Part shown: one piece after another, positions 17,046 through 26,008 of the stretch
How positions within the stretch are numbered: the stretch's first letter is position 1
Layout: each line of letters opens with the position of its first letter
Assembly: GCA_027486895.1 (NCBI GenBank)
Contig: JAIXOE010000031.1
Coordinates: 1-50,632, forward strand
DNA from: Sphingomonadales bacterium
GTDB taxonomy: Bacteria > Pseudomonadota > Alphaproteobacteria > Sphingomonadales > Sphingomonadaceae
Reading direction: 5' to 3'
Length of the DNA: 50,632 nucleotides
The notes under the pieces: generated by a model
Database searches by the model: none
Told to the model about the DNA's origin: nothing
What the model saw: only the letters and a program-made list of their open reading frames with translations
Made by a program: the position numbers and the translations under genes

Positions 17046-17903
17046 TTACATATTTTCGAGATTACACCCGCGTTCCAACAATATTGGTCGAAGCGCACGA
17101 TATGCAGCCGGTGTCTTGTTCAGCGGGATCGTGGGGTAAAGATGATGGATGATGTGATATTGCATGCCAGATGACCAGATATTGCCCATGCGGCTTTTGA
17201 ATGCTCTGGTATCCCTATACCGTCCTTTTTCGTCGCCGGGATGATGCGGAGCCCAGCTGAGGTAGAAGGAAATATAGGTAAGCGCCAAATGACGCGGCAG
17301 CCACCACAGCAACGCCGCCTCTATGGCATAGCCGCTAAGGGCCAACGCGGCGAGAATACCGAAGAACAACGTTTTGCTGATAATCGCATCATTCAGCGCC
17401 GTCTTGGCTGCCGGGCTGTCCCATTGCTGCAACAGTTGGCCATAACGGTTAAAGCCCCCTTCAGCGCGGGGTTGGCGGTTGACGATCGTTTTCCACAATG
17501 CGTGCAACGGGCCGGTTGCGTGGGTGGAATAGTCTGGGTCAAGAAGCGGATCATTGGTGTGCTTGTGATGCTCCATATGCGTGATCCGCGCTGTGCGCAG
17601 CGGCAGTGTTAGCGGGATGAGCGACCAGTGTCCGACAAGCTCGTTAAACCACTCCAGTTTTGATCCCTTTGGCGCGATAATGTAATGCTGTGCATCGTGC
17701 GAGGGCAGGTAGCTCGCGGTGATATTGATCGTCGCGATGATGAAACCGAGCCACAACGGCATAATGCCGGTAAAGACCAAAGGCCATAATGCGAACCATA
17801 TGGCCGTGTTCGTTATGCCCCAAAACACCATCAGCCACGGAATGCCGCCCGTAAACTGGTCCGCAATTGCCTTTTCCCGCGCGCGCAGGCTTTGACTGGT
17901 CAT
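17046..17903 (-). CDS. membrane fatty acid desaturase family protein
   Basis: This 285-residue membrane di-iron enzyme has three histidine clusters: HDAQH (69-73), HMEHHKH (109-115) and YHIIHHLYP near the C-terminus. Hydrophobic segments precede and separate them. The fold covers lipid desaturases and carotenoid hydroxylases/ketolases. No carotenoid gene lies nearby, so the substrate stays open. The start at 17903 is chosen over 17909 because it forms ATGA with the stop of the upstream 63-residue gene, showing translational coupling. Confidence 0.82.
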   Translation of the reverse strand: MTSQSLRAREKAIADQFTGGIPWLMVFWGITNTAIWFALWPLVFTGIMPLWLGFIIATINITASYLPSHDAQHYIIAPKGSKLEWFNELVGHWSLIPLTLPLRTARITHMEHHKHTNDPLLDPDYSTHATGPLHALWKTIVNRQPRAEGGFNRYGQLLQQWDSPAAKTALNDAIISKTLFFGILAALALSGYAIEAALLWWLPRHLALTYISFYLSWAPHHPGDEKGRYRDTRAFKSRMGNIWSSGMQYHIIHHLYPTIPLNKTPAAYRALRPILLERGCNLENM

Positions 17904-18091
17904 ACCCATTTGCCCCGGTACGTCGCGATCAAGCCCAGCACCGTGCCGATCATCAGGCCGAATTGTAACGGCGACAACGCAAAGGGCGCATTCAAATCCA
18001 GCCTCAGCATCACTTGCGCAACCAAAGGCGCAAGGAAGGCGATGCCAAAGAAAAACGGCCCGAAAAAGAAGAGAGATTTAACTACTGACAT
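17900..18091 (-). CDS. small two-helix membrane protein coupled to the desaturase
   Basis: This 63-residue protein has two hydrophobic helices (about 5-30 and 37-57) and ends ATYRGKWV. I do not recognise a family. Its stop overlaps the desaturase ATG (ATGA, 17900-17903). It could therefore be a partner subunit or stabiliser of the desaturase, which is inference from coupling only. No strong Shine-Dalgarno is visible before its ATG. Confidence 0.65.
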   Translation of the reverse strand: MSVVKSLFFFGPFFFGIAFLAPLVAQVMLRLDLNAPFALSPLQFGLMIGTVLGLIATYRGKWV

Positions 18092-18131
18092 TGGTTTCAG
18101 TAAATCAACTTATCTTTCTCGAGTCAACGTT

Positions 18132-18803
18132 TCAAAACCCGTCCCAGCGGATCGCTTGGTCAATTTCGACACGCGGTACATTGAAATTATTCACCGGCGC
18201 ATCGGCATCGCGATAGCCAATCGCCATGCCGCAGAAGAAGATGTGCTCATCGTCGATGTTCAGCAGTTCGCGCATTGTCGTGCCGTACATCGCCCAAATC
18301 TCCTGCGCGCAACTGTCGAGGCCTTCTTCGCGCAGCAGCAGCATGACCGTTTGCAGCCACATGCCCATGTCCGACCATTGCGGCGGACCCATATATTTGC
18401 GGGTGTACGTGAACAATTGCACCGGTGCGCCAAAGCTGTCCCAGTTTTTCATCATCTGCGCAACGCGGCCAGCGCCATCTTCGCGGGCGAGGCCAAGCGC
18501 GTCGAACATCGCCTTGCCCACACCGCGGCGTTGGTCTTCGTAACGGCCCTCAAGCCCCTTGGGGTAGATATCATATTCATGGCCATCGCCCATGGGGGCG
18601 GTTGCTGCCTTTGCCTTGATTTTTGCGGTGAGGTCAGCCAGCGGCGCACCTGTTAGTATGACGGCATTCCAAGGCTGCGTATTCCCGCCTGACGGCGAAC
18701 GTTGCGCTTTGGTAAGAACGCGTTGTAGCACATCAAGCGGGACCGGCTTGTCGGTAAATTGCCGGACTGAACGCCGTGAGGCGACGGCTTCGGTTACGTT
18801 CAT
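18132..18803 (-). CDS. nitroreductase family flavoprotein
   Basis: This 223-residue FMN-dependent nitroreductase-fold protein has ASRRSVRQFTDKPVP (phosphate-binding SRRS/R pair), AQRSPSGGNTQPW, and a C-terminal CGMAIGYRDADAPVN segment (the GxxxGyxd motif of the family). It may reduce nitroaromatics, quinones or similar compounds with NAD(P)H. Two ATGs are close together. The one at 18803 is preferred because the GGGGGA is at a workable distance from it, whereas it abuts the ATG at 18809. Confidence 0.88.
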   Translation of the reverse strand: MNVTEAVASRRSVRQFTDKPVPLDVLQRVLTKAQRSPSGGNTQPWNAVILTGAPLADLTAKIKAKAATAPMGDGHEYDIYPKGLEGRYEDQRRGVGKAMFDALGLAREDGAGRVAQMMKNWDSFGAPVQLFTYTRKYMGPPQWSDMGMWLQTVMLLLREEGLDSCAQEIWAMYGTTMRELLNIDDEHIFFCGMAIGYRDADAPVNNFNVPRVEIDQAIRWDGF

Positions 18804-18867
18804 GTGCATTCCCCCGCAGATTTAATCGTCTGATTAAAGCATATTCTGCGGGGTGTGAAAGGCAAGC

Positions 18868-20682
18868 CTATTCCTCGTCGAACAATCCGGCAAGTTGCTC
18901 GATCATCGTTCCGCCAAGCTGTTCCACATCCATGATGGTGACGGCGCGTTTGTAATAGCGGGTGACATCATGGCCGATGCCGATGGCGACGAGTTGAACG
19001 GGCGAGCGGGTTTCGATCATTTCGATGACCTTGCGCAGATGCTGCTCAAGATAGCCGCCATGGTTGACCGACAAAGTGCTGTCATCGACCGGCGCGCCGT
19101 CGGAAATCACCATCAATATGCGGCGGTCTTCGGCACGGGCGATCAAGCGATTGTGCGCCCAAAGCAGCGCTTCACCGTCGATATTTTCTTTCAGCAGACC
19201 TTCGCGCATCATCAGGCCGAGGTTGCGCTTGGCATGACGCCATGGCTCGTCGGCTTTTTTGTAAATGATATGGCGCAAGTCATTTAGGCGACCGGGCATC
19301 GGCGGACGTCCAGCGGCTAGCCAATCTTCGCGCGCTTGGCCGCCTTTCCACGCGCGCGTGGTGAAGCCCAAAATTTCGGTCTTCACGCCGCAACGTTCGA
19401 GCGTGCGTGCCAATATGTCAGCGCTGATCGCCGCGATGCTGATGGGCCTTCCGCGCATCGAGCCTGAATTGTCGATCAGCAACGTCACCACGGTGTCGCG
19501 GAAGTCTGTTTCGCGTTCAATTTTGTAAGACAGTGAACTGCCCGGTGACACGACGATGCGCGCGAGCCGCGCTGCGTCGATCATGCCTTCTTCCTGATCG
19601 AAATCCCAACTGCGGTTTTGCTGCGCCATCAGGCGGCGTTGCAGACGGTTGGCGAGCTTTGTCACCACCGATTGCAGGTTCGACAATTGCTGGTCGAGAT
19701 AGGCGCGCAGCCGGTTCAGCTCTTCTTCGTCGGCAAGCTCGGTCGCGGTGATGGTCTCGTCATATTTGGTCGACCAGATTTTGTAATCGCTCTGCGGCAA
19801 ATGGTCCCAATTGCGGCGTTGCGGGGTAACGGGCTGCATGCCGTCTTCGCCCATTTCGCCGTCGGCACCGTCCTGATCGTCCATGTCCTGACCGTCATAA
19901 TCGGCCTCGGTTTCTTCGCCTTCGCCCTGTTGCGGTTCAGCGCGGGCTTCGGCTTGGCCAGCTTCGCCTTCGCCATCATCTTCGCTGTCGCCGTCCTGAT
20001 CCTGGCTGTCCTCGGCATCATCGCCGCCTTCGTCCGCATCGGACGGATCAACGTCGCCCTCGGTCAGGTTTAGATGCTCCAGCATCGATTGCGTGAGCGC
20101 GGCAAATGCGCCTTGATCGTCAAGTGCAAGACCAAGCGCATCAAGATCGCTGCCTGCTTTTTCCTCAATCCAGCCACGCAGCATATCGACACCGGCAACC
20201 GCGGCGTCAGGTATCGGCGCGCCCGTCAGGCGTTCGCGGACGATGAGCGACAATGCGGTGGAAATGGGCACTTCGTCGGCGGACTGTGCACGACTGATAG
20301 GGTCCGTGCGCAATTTGAGTTCAAGCGCATGGCCAAGATTTGCGGCAATGCCCGCCATATTGCGTGAGCCCAATGCTTCGACGCGTGCGTTCTCAACCGC
20401 GTCAAATGCGGCGCCGGCAATAACTTCGGACGGACGCAAGGCGGCATGGCGGGCGGCATTGTGGTGCTTGAGCTTCAACGAAAAGCTATCGGCAAAGCCG
20501 CGCGCTTCGGCGACTTGGTCCGGCGGCAACAGCCGGCCGGGCATCGGCACTTTGAAATTCTTACCCGCTTGCGTGGGCGCGTCGGCGGTGAAGGCAAGTT
20601 CAATCTCGGGCTCATGCGCGAGCGCACGCGCCGTGCCGGTCAGGACTTGCTTGAACTGTTCAAGAGGGGACTCATTTGCCAT
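18868..20682 (-). CDS. cobT: cobaltochelatase CobT-like subunit
   Basis: With CobN and CobS, CobT inserts cobalt into hydrogenobyrinic acid diamide in aerobic B12 synthesis. The 604-residue protein has an N-terminal helical domain, a strongly acidic D/E/Q/G-rich linker (about 206-282), and a C-terminal VWA domain with the metal-ion site DNSGSM (404-409), followed by [12 protein letters not shown]. The ATG overlaps the upstream esterase stop by one base (TGATG). No CobN or other B12 synthesis gene is in the window, so the actual metal and substrate are not established here. Confidence 0.93.
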   Translation of the reverse strand: MANESPLEQFKQVLTGTARALAHEPEIELAFTADAPTQAGKNFKVPMPGRLLPPDQVAEARGFADSFSLKLKHHNAARHAALRPSEVIAGAAFDAVENARVEALGSRNMAGIAANLGHALELKLRTDPISRAQSADEVPISTALSLIVRERLTGAPIPDAAVAGVDMLRGWIEEKAGSDLDALGLALDDQGAFAALTQSMLEHLNLTEGDVDPSDADEGGDDAEDSQDQDGDSEDDGEGEAGQAEARAEPQQGEGEETEADYDGQDMDDQDGADGEMGEDGMQPVTPQRRNWDHLPQSDYKIWSTKYDETITATELADEEELNRLRAYLDQQLSNLQSVVTKLANRLQRRLMAQQNRSWDFDQEEGMIDAARLARIVVSPGSSLSYKIERETDFRDTVVTLLIDNSGSMRGRPISIAAISADILARTLERCGVKTEILGFTTRAWKGGQAREDWLAAGRPPMPGRLNDLRHIIYKKADEPWRHAKRNLGLMMREGLLKENIDGEALLWAHNRLIARAEDRRILMVISDGAPVDDSTLSVNHGGYLEQHLRKVIEMIETRSPVQLVAIGIGHDVTRYYKRAVTIMDVEQLGGTMIEQLAGLFDEE

Positions 20683-21878
20683 CAGTCGGGTGCCCGCTTA
20701 CATGCCGCTGCAATGTCTTCTTTCGTCGGCTTGGCTGGCGCGCGCAGCGTAAATACGTGCGCTTGCTTCGTGGCAACACGATCATCGTTCGTCCGCGCGC
20801 CATTTACCACAGCTGCAAAATCCTTGCAGACGGCAAGGCTGCGTAAATAATCGCTATGGCCAGCGCCGCCACCAGACACGTCTGTGGTATCAATGATGGT
20901 GAATCCCGTTTTGGCAGGCTCAGTCTGATATTTGGTCTTTGTCGCAAAACAACGCTGCGGCAGGCCCTTGGCCTTCAAATCCTGTGCCTCAAACGGGTTG
21001 AAGCAATAAGGCGAACCCAAGCGCGGATAGCCATGCACCGCGCGCGACACGGCAAGTGCACGGTCGCTGAGCGAGGCATATACGGTGACGCGGCGGTCGT
21101 TGTTGACGCGTCGCGCGGCCAACACTTCTTCAGCGATATCGCGTTCAAAATCTTCACGATCAACGTCAGGTGAGGCCAATATGATATTGGAAATATTGCT
21201 GGAATCCGCGTTGGTGGATGTGCGGTCGACATATTCCACTGCGGGTAAGACAAGGCGTGCGCCAAGCGAATGCGAGACGATGACGATCTCCTTGACCCAT
21301 TCGGTACGCGCCAATTTGGTCAGGAAATTGCGGAAATTGCGCTCGTCCCAATACATGTTGGTTTCATCGACGGCGTAGCTCAGCAGATTGCCCTGAGATG
21401 GCCAGCTATAATGGACAATTGGTCCGTCAAAATTGCTCATCGTGCCAATTTGGACGGTATCGCGCGCGGTGGTTTGCAAAGTCTCGCGATAGCCGTGCAC
21501 ATAGAGAAGGACACGACCCTTGCGCAGGTTCGCAGCATCACGCAGGCCGGCCCACCAATCCGCCTCTGCCTGAAACGCCAATGGCACAACCAACTGCTTG
21601 TCGCCCTTGGCTGGCTTGATCGTTTCTGGCGGCGAGAACCGACCAAAACGAACGCGATCTGCGCGGTGATTGGTCAGTTTGATATTGTCGTCGCGGCAAT
21701 CGGGTAGCCGGCTGGTAACGACAAAATAGTCTTTTCCTGCGACCGCTGCACTGTCATTCTGCGCCGGGTTACAGCGCGGGTTTTCCGCCAGCACATTGTG
21801 CGGAATGTCGCCATATTCGACAGCCACGGTGCAGCCAGCAAGCAGCAACGGCAAAAGGAGAAGGGAAAGCTTGCGCAT
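20682..21878 (-). CDS. lipoprotein alpha/beta hydrolase, DUF900 family
   Basis: This 398-residue protein begins [16 protein letters not shown], a lipoprotein signal with lipobox cysteine C16, so it is probably anchored in the envelope. The DUF900/COG4782 esterase-like core shows [10 protein letters not shown], the nucleophile elbow [10 protein letters not shown], and [14 protein letters not shown]. The substrate is unknown. It overlaps the peroxiredoxin stop by one base (TAATG) and the cobT start by one base, lying between the two in a coupled chain. Confidence 0.85.
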   Translation of the reverse strand: MRKLSLLLLPLLLAGCTVAVEYGDIPHNVLAENPRCNPAQNDSAAVAGKDYFVVTSRLPDCRDDNIKLTNHRADRVRFGRFSPPETIKPAKGDKQLVVPLAFQAEADWWAGLRDAANLRKGRVLLYVHGYRETLQTTARDTVQIGTMSNFDGPIVHYSWPSQGNLLSYAVDETNMYWDERNFRNFLTKLARTEWVKEIVIVSHSLGARLVLPAVEYVDRTSTNADSSNISNIILASPDVDREDFERDIAEEVLAARRVNNDRRVTVYASLSDRALAVSRAVHGYPRLGSPYCFNPFEAQDLKAKGLPQRCFATKTKYQTEPAKTGFTIIDTTDVSGGGAGHSDYLRSLAVCKDFAAVVNGARTNDDRVATKQAHVFTLRAPAKPTKEDIAAACKRAPD

Positions 21879-22414
21879 TATTTCCCTTTAGGATTGGCTG
21901 CGCGCCATGCCTTTACCGCATTTAAAGCGCCAGAAACATGGCCCTTCACACCAAGTTCGGAGTAAGCGAACAACACCTTGCCATCTGGCGCAATCACATA
22001 AGTCGTACGGTTGCTGCCGCCCATGATGGGCAGGCTGACCTTGTAGTTTTTGATGACGGGTTTCGACGCGATACCAACGGTGAATTTGTTACGGCATGCC
22101 TCAACCGAAAAACGCTTCAACGTCTCGATATTATCCGCCGACATGCCAATAATCGATGCGCCATAGGCCGCAAAATCATCCGCTGCTTCCGAAAATTCAT
22201 GTGCTTCGACGGTGCAACCCGACGTGAATGCCTTGGGATAGAAATACAACACGACAGGGCCGCGTTTCAGCGCCTTGTTCAAATTGTAGGTATAAGCATC
22301 GCCAGCAAGCACAGCCTGCGTCGTGAAATCGGTCGCGCGTGTGCCAGGCTTCAGGGCGGCAAAGGCAGGAGAGGCACTAAGAGCGAGCGCCAGAATAAGT
22401 GCAGTGCGTTTCAT
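21878..22414 (-). CDS. secreted BCP-type peroxiredoxin
   Basis: This 178-residue protein has a Sec signal peptide (MKRTALILALALSASPAFA) and a thioredoxin-fold peroxiredoxin domain with YFYPKAFTSGCTVEAHEF. C67 is the peroxidatic cysteine. BCP proteins often have a resolving cysteine five residues later; here that position is H72, and the only other cysteine is C107 in VEACRNKF. It may work as a 1-Cys enzyme or use C107. The start at 22414 is preceded by GAAGGGACC; longer starts run back into cobS. Confidence 0.87.
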   Translation of the reverse strand: MKRTALILALALSASPAFAALKPGTRATDFTTQAVLAGDAYTYNLNKALKRGPVVLYFYPKAFTSGCTVEAHEFSEAADDFAAYGASIIGMSADNIETLKRFSVEACRNKFTVGIASKPVIKNYKVSLPIMGGSNRTTYVIAPDGKVLFAYSELGVKGHVSGALNAVKAWRAANPKGK

Positions 22415-22457
22415 AAATGGTCCCTTCAACGGTGTTTCGGCGAAATGGCCAAATTGC

Positions 22458-23450
22458 TTACGACTTGCCAACGACGCTTTCGGGCAGATCCTGACCGAAG
22501 ACGCGCTGATAATATTCTGCGACCAAAGCGCGCTCTGCATCATCGCATTTGTTCAGGAATGACAGACGGAAGGCAAAGCCAACATTTTTGAAAATCGCGG
22601 TATTCTGTGCCCATGTGATAACGGTGCGTGGGCTCATGACGGTCGAAATGTCGCCGTTGATGAAGCCCTGACGCGTCATCTCCGCTACCTTGACCATGTT
22701 GGCCACGGTTGCGGCATCGGTTCCAGACGCCTTGGCCAAAACGATTTCACTTTCGACCTGTGCAGGCAAATAGTTCAAGCCTACGACGATGTTCCAGCGG
22801 TCCATCTGGCCCTGGTTGATCGCTTGCGTACCATGATACAGTCCGCTGGTGTCACCAAGACCAACGGTGTTGGCGGTAGCGAATAGGCGGAAATACGGGT
22901 TCGGGCGAATGACGCGGTTCTGGTCGAGCAGCGTCAACTTGCCCTCGGTTTCCAACACGCGCTGGATAACGAACATAACGTCTGGACGGCCAGCGTCATA
23001 TTCGTCGAACACCAATGCGGTTGGTGTCTGCAACGCCCAAGGCAAAAGACCTTCGCGGAACTCGGTAACTTGCTGCCCATCGCGCAGGACGATGGCGTCG
23101 CGGCCGATAAGGTCGATACGGCTGATATGCGCATCCAGGTTGATGCGGATACATGGCCACTTCAGGCGCGCCGCAACCTGTTCGATATGTGTCGACTTAC
23201 CCGTGCCGTGATAACCTTGCACCATGACGCGGCGATTATGGGCAAAGCCAGCGAGGATCGCGAGCGTGGTGTCGGGGTCAAAGACATAGCTGTCGTCGGT
23301 GTCGGGCACGCGCTCATCCGCAATCGAAAACGCAGGGCATTCCATGTCGACGTCGATGCCGAACATTTCGCGCACGCTGACGGTCTTGTCAGGCGCGGCA
23401 AGAATGGTCGCGTCGCGGCTGTCGGGCTGGATATTCGGAATGTCAGTCAT
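22458..23450 (-). CDS. cobS: cobaltochelatase CobS-like AAA+ subunit
   Basis: CobS is the AAA+ ATPase that drives CobNST cobalt insertion. The 330-residue protein has Walker [10 protein letters not shown] (79-87), Walker [11 protein letters not shown] (about 145-154), sensor-1 LFATANTVG, and [17 protein letters not shown]. The start at 23450 gives the family N-terminus ([32 protein letters not shown]). An upstream start at 23621 reads through the dnaJ gene in another frame. It follows dnaJ by ten bases. Confidence 0.94.
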   Translation of the reverse strand: MTDIPNIQPDSRDATILAAPDKTVSVREMFGIDVDMECPAFSIADERVPDTDDSYVFDPDTTLAILAGFAHNRRVMVQGYHGTGKSTHIEQVAARLKWPCIRINLDAHISRIDLIGRDAIVLRDGQQVTEFREGLLPWALQTPTALVFDEYDAGRPDVMFVIQRVLETEGKLTLLDQNRVIRPNPYFRLFATANTVGLGDTSGLYHGTQAINQGQMDRWNIVVGLNYLPAQVESEIVLAKASGTDAATVANMVKVAEMTRQGFINGDISTVMSPRTVITWAQNTAIFKNVGFAFRLSFLNKCDDAERALVAEYYQRVFGQDLPESVVGKS

Positions 23451-23460
23451 GTCGTTCTCG

Positions 23461-24057
23461 TCAAATAAAGGCGGGAGATGTTTTAAGGTGCGTATAGGCA
23501 GCGATGACGTCTTGCAAAGCCTTTTCATAAGACCGGTTGCCGCCATTTTTGTCTGGATGATAAGCGCGGACCTTGGCCGAATAGGCGCTGCGTAACGCGC
23601 GTCTGTCTGCATCCTCGCCAAGCCCTAGCGTCTTGAGCGCCTTGCGGTCCTCTGGTGACAGGAACTGCCCATCTGCGCGTTCTTTGGGCATGCGTGATCT
23701 AAAGCGTGTGGATATGGCATCAAGCGGGTCTTTGAAGTCAGCCCATTTCGGCGGCGAATCGACGCTGCCGTTTGCACGAAAGGCACGGGTTTCGCTTGGC
23801 CAGACGTTTATTGGGCTTTGCGCTTCCATGATTTGTTCGGCAGTCATGCCAGCGAACCAGTTATAGCCTGCGTTAAACTGCCGGACATGTTCAAGGCACA
23901 GATATTGGTAGTCGCCCGGGCCATTGGCGGACGCCACCTGACCATGCGGGTCAGGCGCGCGAAATTCACCCGCCTCACGGCAACGCGGATGCGCACAATG
24001 CCGCTGCGCACCGCGAACGCGGCCGTGAAATCGGTCGTGTGACTGCCTCGAATCCAT
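23461..24057 (-). CDS. J-domain protein associated with cobS/cobT
   Basis: This 198-residue protein has a C-terminal J domain (about 145-195) with the HPD tripeptide (167-169) in [10 protein letters not shown]. The N-terminal half has a possible zinc site made of C21, C26, C54 and H57 (CAHPRC...YLCLEH). J proteins stimulate DnaK-type Hsp70. Its position directly before cobS suggests a role in assembling or remodelling the CobS/CobT AAA+ complex, which is inference. It is divergent from bolA, with 44 bases between. Confidence 0.88.
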   Translation of the reverse strand: MDSRQSHDRFHGRVRGAQRHCAHPRCREAGEFRAPDPHGQVASANGPGDYQYLCLEHVRQFNAGYNWFAGMTAEQIMEAQSPINVWPSETRAFRANGSVDSPPKWADFKDPLDAISTRFRSRMPKERADGQFLSPEDRKALKTLGLGEDADRRALRSAYSAKVRAYHPDKNGGNRSYEKALQDVIAAYTHLKTSPAFI

Positions 24058-24101
24058 AATTCCCCTTGGCGAAAAACTGCTGATATGGGAATACAGAGCT
24101 T

Positions 24102-24377
24102 ATGGAAAAAGGCCCTGCACACATTGAAATGGAAACGCTGCTGACGGCAGCATTTGCACCCACCCACCTTGCCGTCATGAATGACAGCGCAAAGCACCAC
24201 GGTCATAGCGGTGACGACGGCTCCGGTGAATCGCATTTCACTGTGGAAATACAAAGCGCGGCCTTCACGGGCGTGTCCCGATTGATGCGGCAGCGTATGG
24301 TGAACAAGGCGCTGGGTGATATTCCGGGAACACGCGTCCATGCGCTGGCAATCAAGGCTAGTGCGCCAGGCGAATAG
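24102..24377 (+). CDS. bolA: BolA family protein
   Basis: BolA proteins bind monothiol glutaredoxins and Fe-S clusters. The 91-residue protein shows LTAAFAPTHLAVMNDSAKHHGH, then a short extra GDDGSG, then ESHFTVEIQSAAFTGVSRLMRQRMVNKALGDIP and RVHALAIKASAP, all characteristic. The location next to the dnaJ-cobS block is seen in other alphaproteobacteria as well. Confidence 0.92.
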   Translation: MEKGPAHIEMETLLTAAFAPTHLAVMNDSAKHHGHSGDDGSGESHFTVEIQSAAFTGVSRLMRQRMVNKALGDIPGTRVHALAIKASAPGE

Positions 24378-24429
24378 GAGCTAGCCTCCGTTTATAACGA
24401 AACGACGGTCCAATGCGGGAGAGACCAAA

Positions 24430-24948
24430 ATGCCAAAGCTGACCTATGCTGTTCTTATCGCCGGTCTATGCGCGACAACAGCGCACGCTGCGGAATCGAC
24501 CGTCAATCGCCCGAAAGTCTATAGCGATATCGTTGCGTGCCGCGCCTTGACAGATGCCGCTGCGCGATTGGCGTGCTTTGACGCCGCCACCAAGTCTTTG
24601 GAAGAGGCTACCGAGAGCCGTCAGATCGTTATGCTTGACCAAGGCGAAGTGCGGAAGACCAAGCGGTCATTATTTGGTTTCTCGCTACCCCAAATTCCGT
24701 TCTTCGGCGAAAGCGAAGAAGAGCAGGCTGAGGGATTTGCTGAAATTGAAGGCGAACTGGCCAATGTTCAGGCCCTACAATACGGGAAATATCAATTTAC
24801 CGTTCAAGACGCGGGCACGTGGCAAACCACGCAAGGCATTTCAAAAATCCTTAAAAATGGCACGAAATTCCGGCTTAAGCGTGGCGCTTTGGGAAGCTAT
24901 ATGCTTGTTCTGGGCAATACCGGTATTCGGGTTAAACGGGTAAACTAG
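24430..24948 (+). CDS. exported protein of unknown function
   Basis: This 172-residue protein has a signal peptide (cleavage after about A20, TAHA). A motif IVACRALTDAAARLACFDAA (C37 and C49, a likely disulfide) follows, of a kind found at the N-terminus of various periplasmic proteins. The C-terminal half is a small beta-rich domain (KYQFTVQDAGTWQTTQG...GTKFRLKRGALGSYMLVLGNTGIRVKRVN). I cannot name a function. The gene is monocistronic and GGGAGA precedes the ATG. Confidence 0.75.
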   Translation: MPKLTYAVLIAGLCATTAHAAESTVNRPKVYSDIVACRALTDAAARLACFDAATKSLEEATESRQIVMLDQGEVRKTKRSLFGFSLPQIPFFGESEEEQAEGFAEIEGELANVQALQYGKYQFTVQDAGTWQTTQGISKILKNGTKFRLKRGALGSYMLVLGNTGIRVKRVN

Positions 24949-25093
24949 GAATAGTTTGACGATTATTTCGCCGAATTGCGTAGCGTTTAGATAACGCACT
25001 GGAATGCCGATTTTTTACAATCATAATGGATGCATTTGCGGTTAGGAAGGTGCGCGGTCCAGATACTGTCGCAATTCTTTAAGGCATAACAAC

Positions 25094-26008
25094 ATGACCG
25101 AACTCAGCCATCGCCGTTTTTCCCTGTCGACAGGGATCGAAATGGATGCGTTTACGGCAGGCGATCCAGCCAACCCTGCGATCATATTCCTGCACGGGTT
25201 TCCGGAATCGCACCGGACATGGCGGCACCAGATTGCGCATTTTTCGGACCGATTTTTTTGCATTGCGCCCGACCAACGTGGCTATCGCAATTCATCAAAG
25301 CCGCAAAATGTCGACGCCTATACCGCCGACAAGCTGACGGCGGATATCTTTGCCTTGGCTGACGCGCTTGGCATCCACCAGTTCATTATTGCTGGTCATG
25401 ATTGGGGTGGCGCAATTGCATGGAGCGTTGCCCTAAATGGTCAGCCGGGCGGATTTAACCCGACATGGGCAGGCCGCGTGCCGCGTGCGATTATCGCCAA
25501 TGCGCCGCACCCCTATCTGTTTCAGCGGCTGTTGATTAACGACATGAACCAGCGCGCATCCAGCCAGTATATCCGCGCCTTCCGTGACCCCGCAAACGAC
25601 GTCGTGGTGCGTGAGGCAGGGCTAACGGGTCTGCTGCTCAAGACAATCAAGTGGGACAAGCCAAGTGCAATGGAGCCGGAAGAGCGGGCTGCATTGTTGA
25701 AAGATTGGGAAGACCGCGATGCGTGCTTTGGCATGCTTAACTGGTACCGCGCATCTGCGCTTTATGTGCCGGCGATGGACGAAGATGCCGATATGCCTGC
25801 TTTTGCCGCAAATGAATTCCCGAAACTCATGATCCCGACACTGATCGTCTGGGCGATGGACGACCTTGCGCTGCCAGCAAGCAACATTGACGGCATCGAA
25901 GAATTGGTGCCGCATGTCACGATTGCACCGGTTGAAGATTGCGGCCATTTCGTCATTTGGGAAAAACCCGAGGCCGTGAATGCGGCGATGGAGCAGTTTC
26001 TGGGTTAA
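25094..26008 (+). CDS. alpha/beta hydrolase, epoxide-hydrolase-like
   Basis: This 304-residue hydrolase has HGFPES (34-39, oxyanion hole), APDQRGYRNSSKP, the nucleophile elbow GHDWGG with D103, an acid candidate in VWAMDDLALP, and the histidine in EDCGHFVIWEKP. An aspartate nucleophile with HGFPES points to soluble epoxide hydrolases, and haloalkane or fluoroacetate dehalogenases are the alternatives. The stop overlaps the convergent next gene by four bases (TTAA, 26005-26008). Confidence 0.88.
   Translation: MTELSHRRFSLSTGIEMDAFTAGDPANPAIIFLHGFPESHRTWRHQIAHFSDRFFCIAPDQRGYRNSSKPQNVDAYTADKLTADIFALADALGIHQFIIAGHDWGGAIAWSVALNGQPGGFNPTWAGRVPRAIIANAPHPYLFQRLLINDMNQRASSQYIRAFRDPANDVVVREAGLTGLLLKTIKWDKPSAMEPEERAALLKDWEDRDACFGMLNWYRASALYVPAMDEDADMPAFAANEFPKLMIPTLIVWAMDDLALPASNIDGIEELVPHVTIAPVEDCGHFVIWEKPEAVNAAMEQFLG

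Noticed and set aside
24058-24101. Cobalamin riboswitch before the cobS/cobT operon
   Set aside because: Only 44 bases separate dnaJ from bolA, too short for a B12 riboswitch, and no B12-box sequence is visible.
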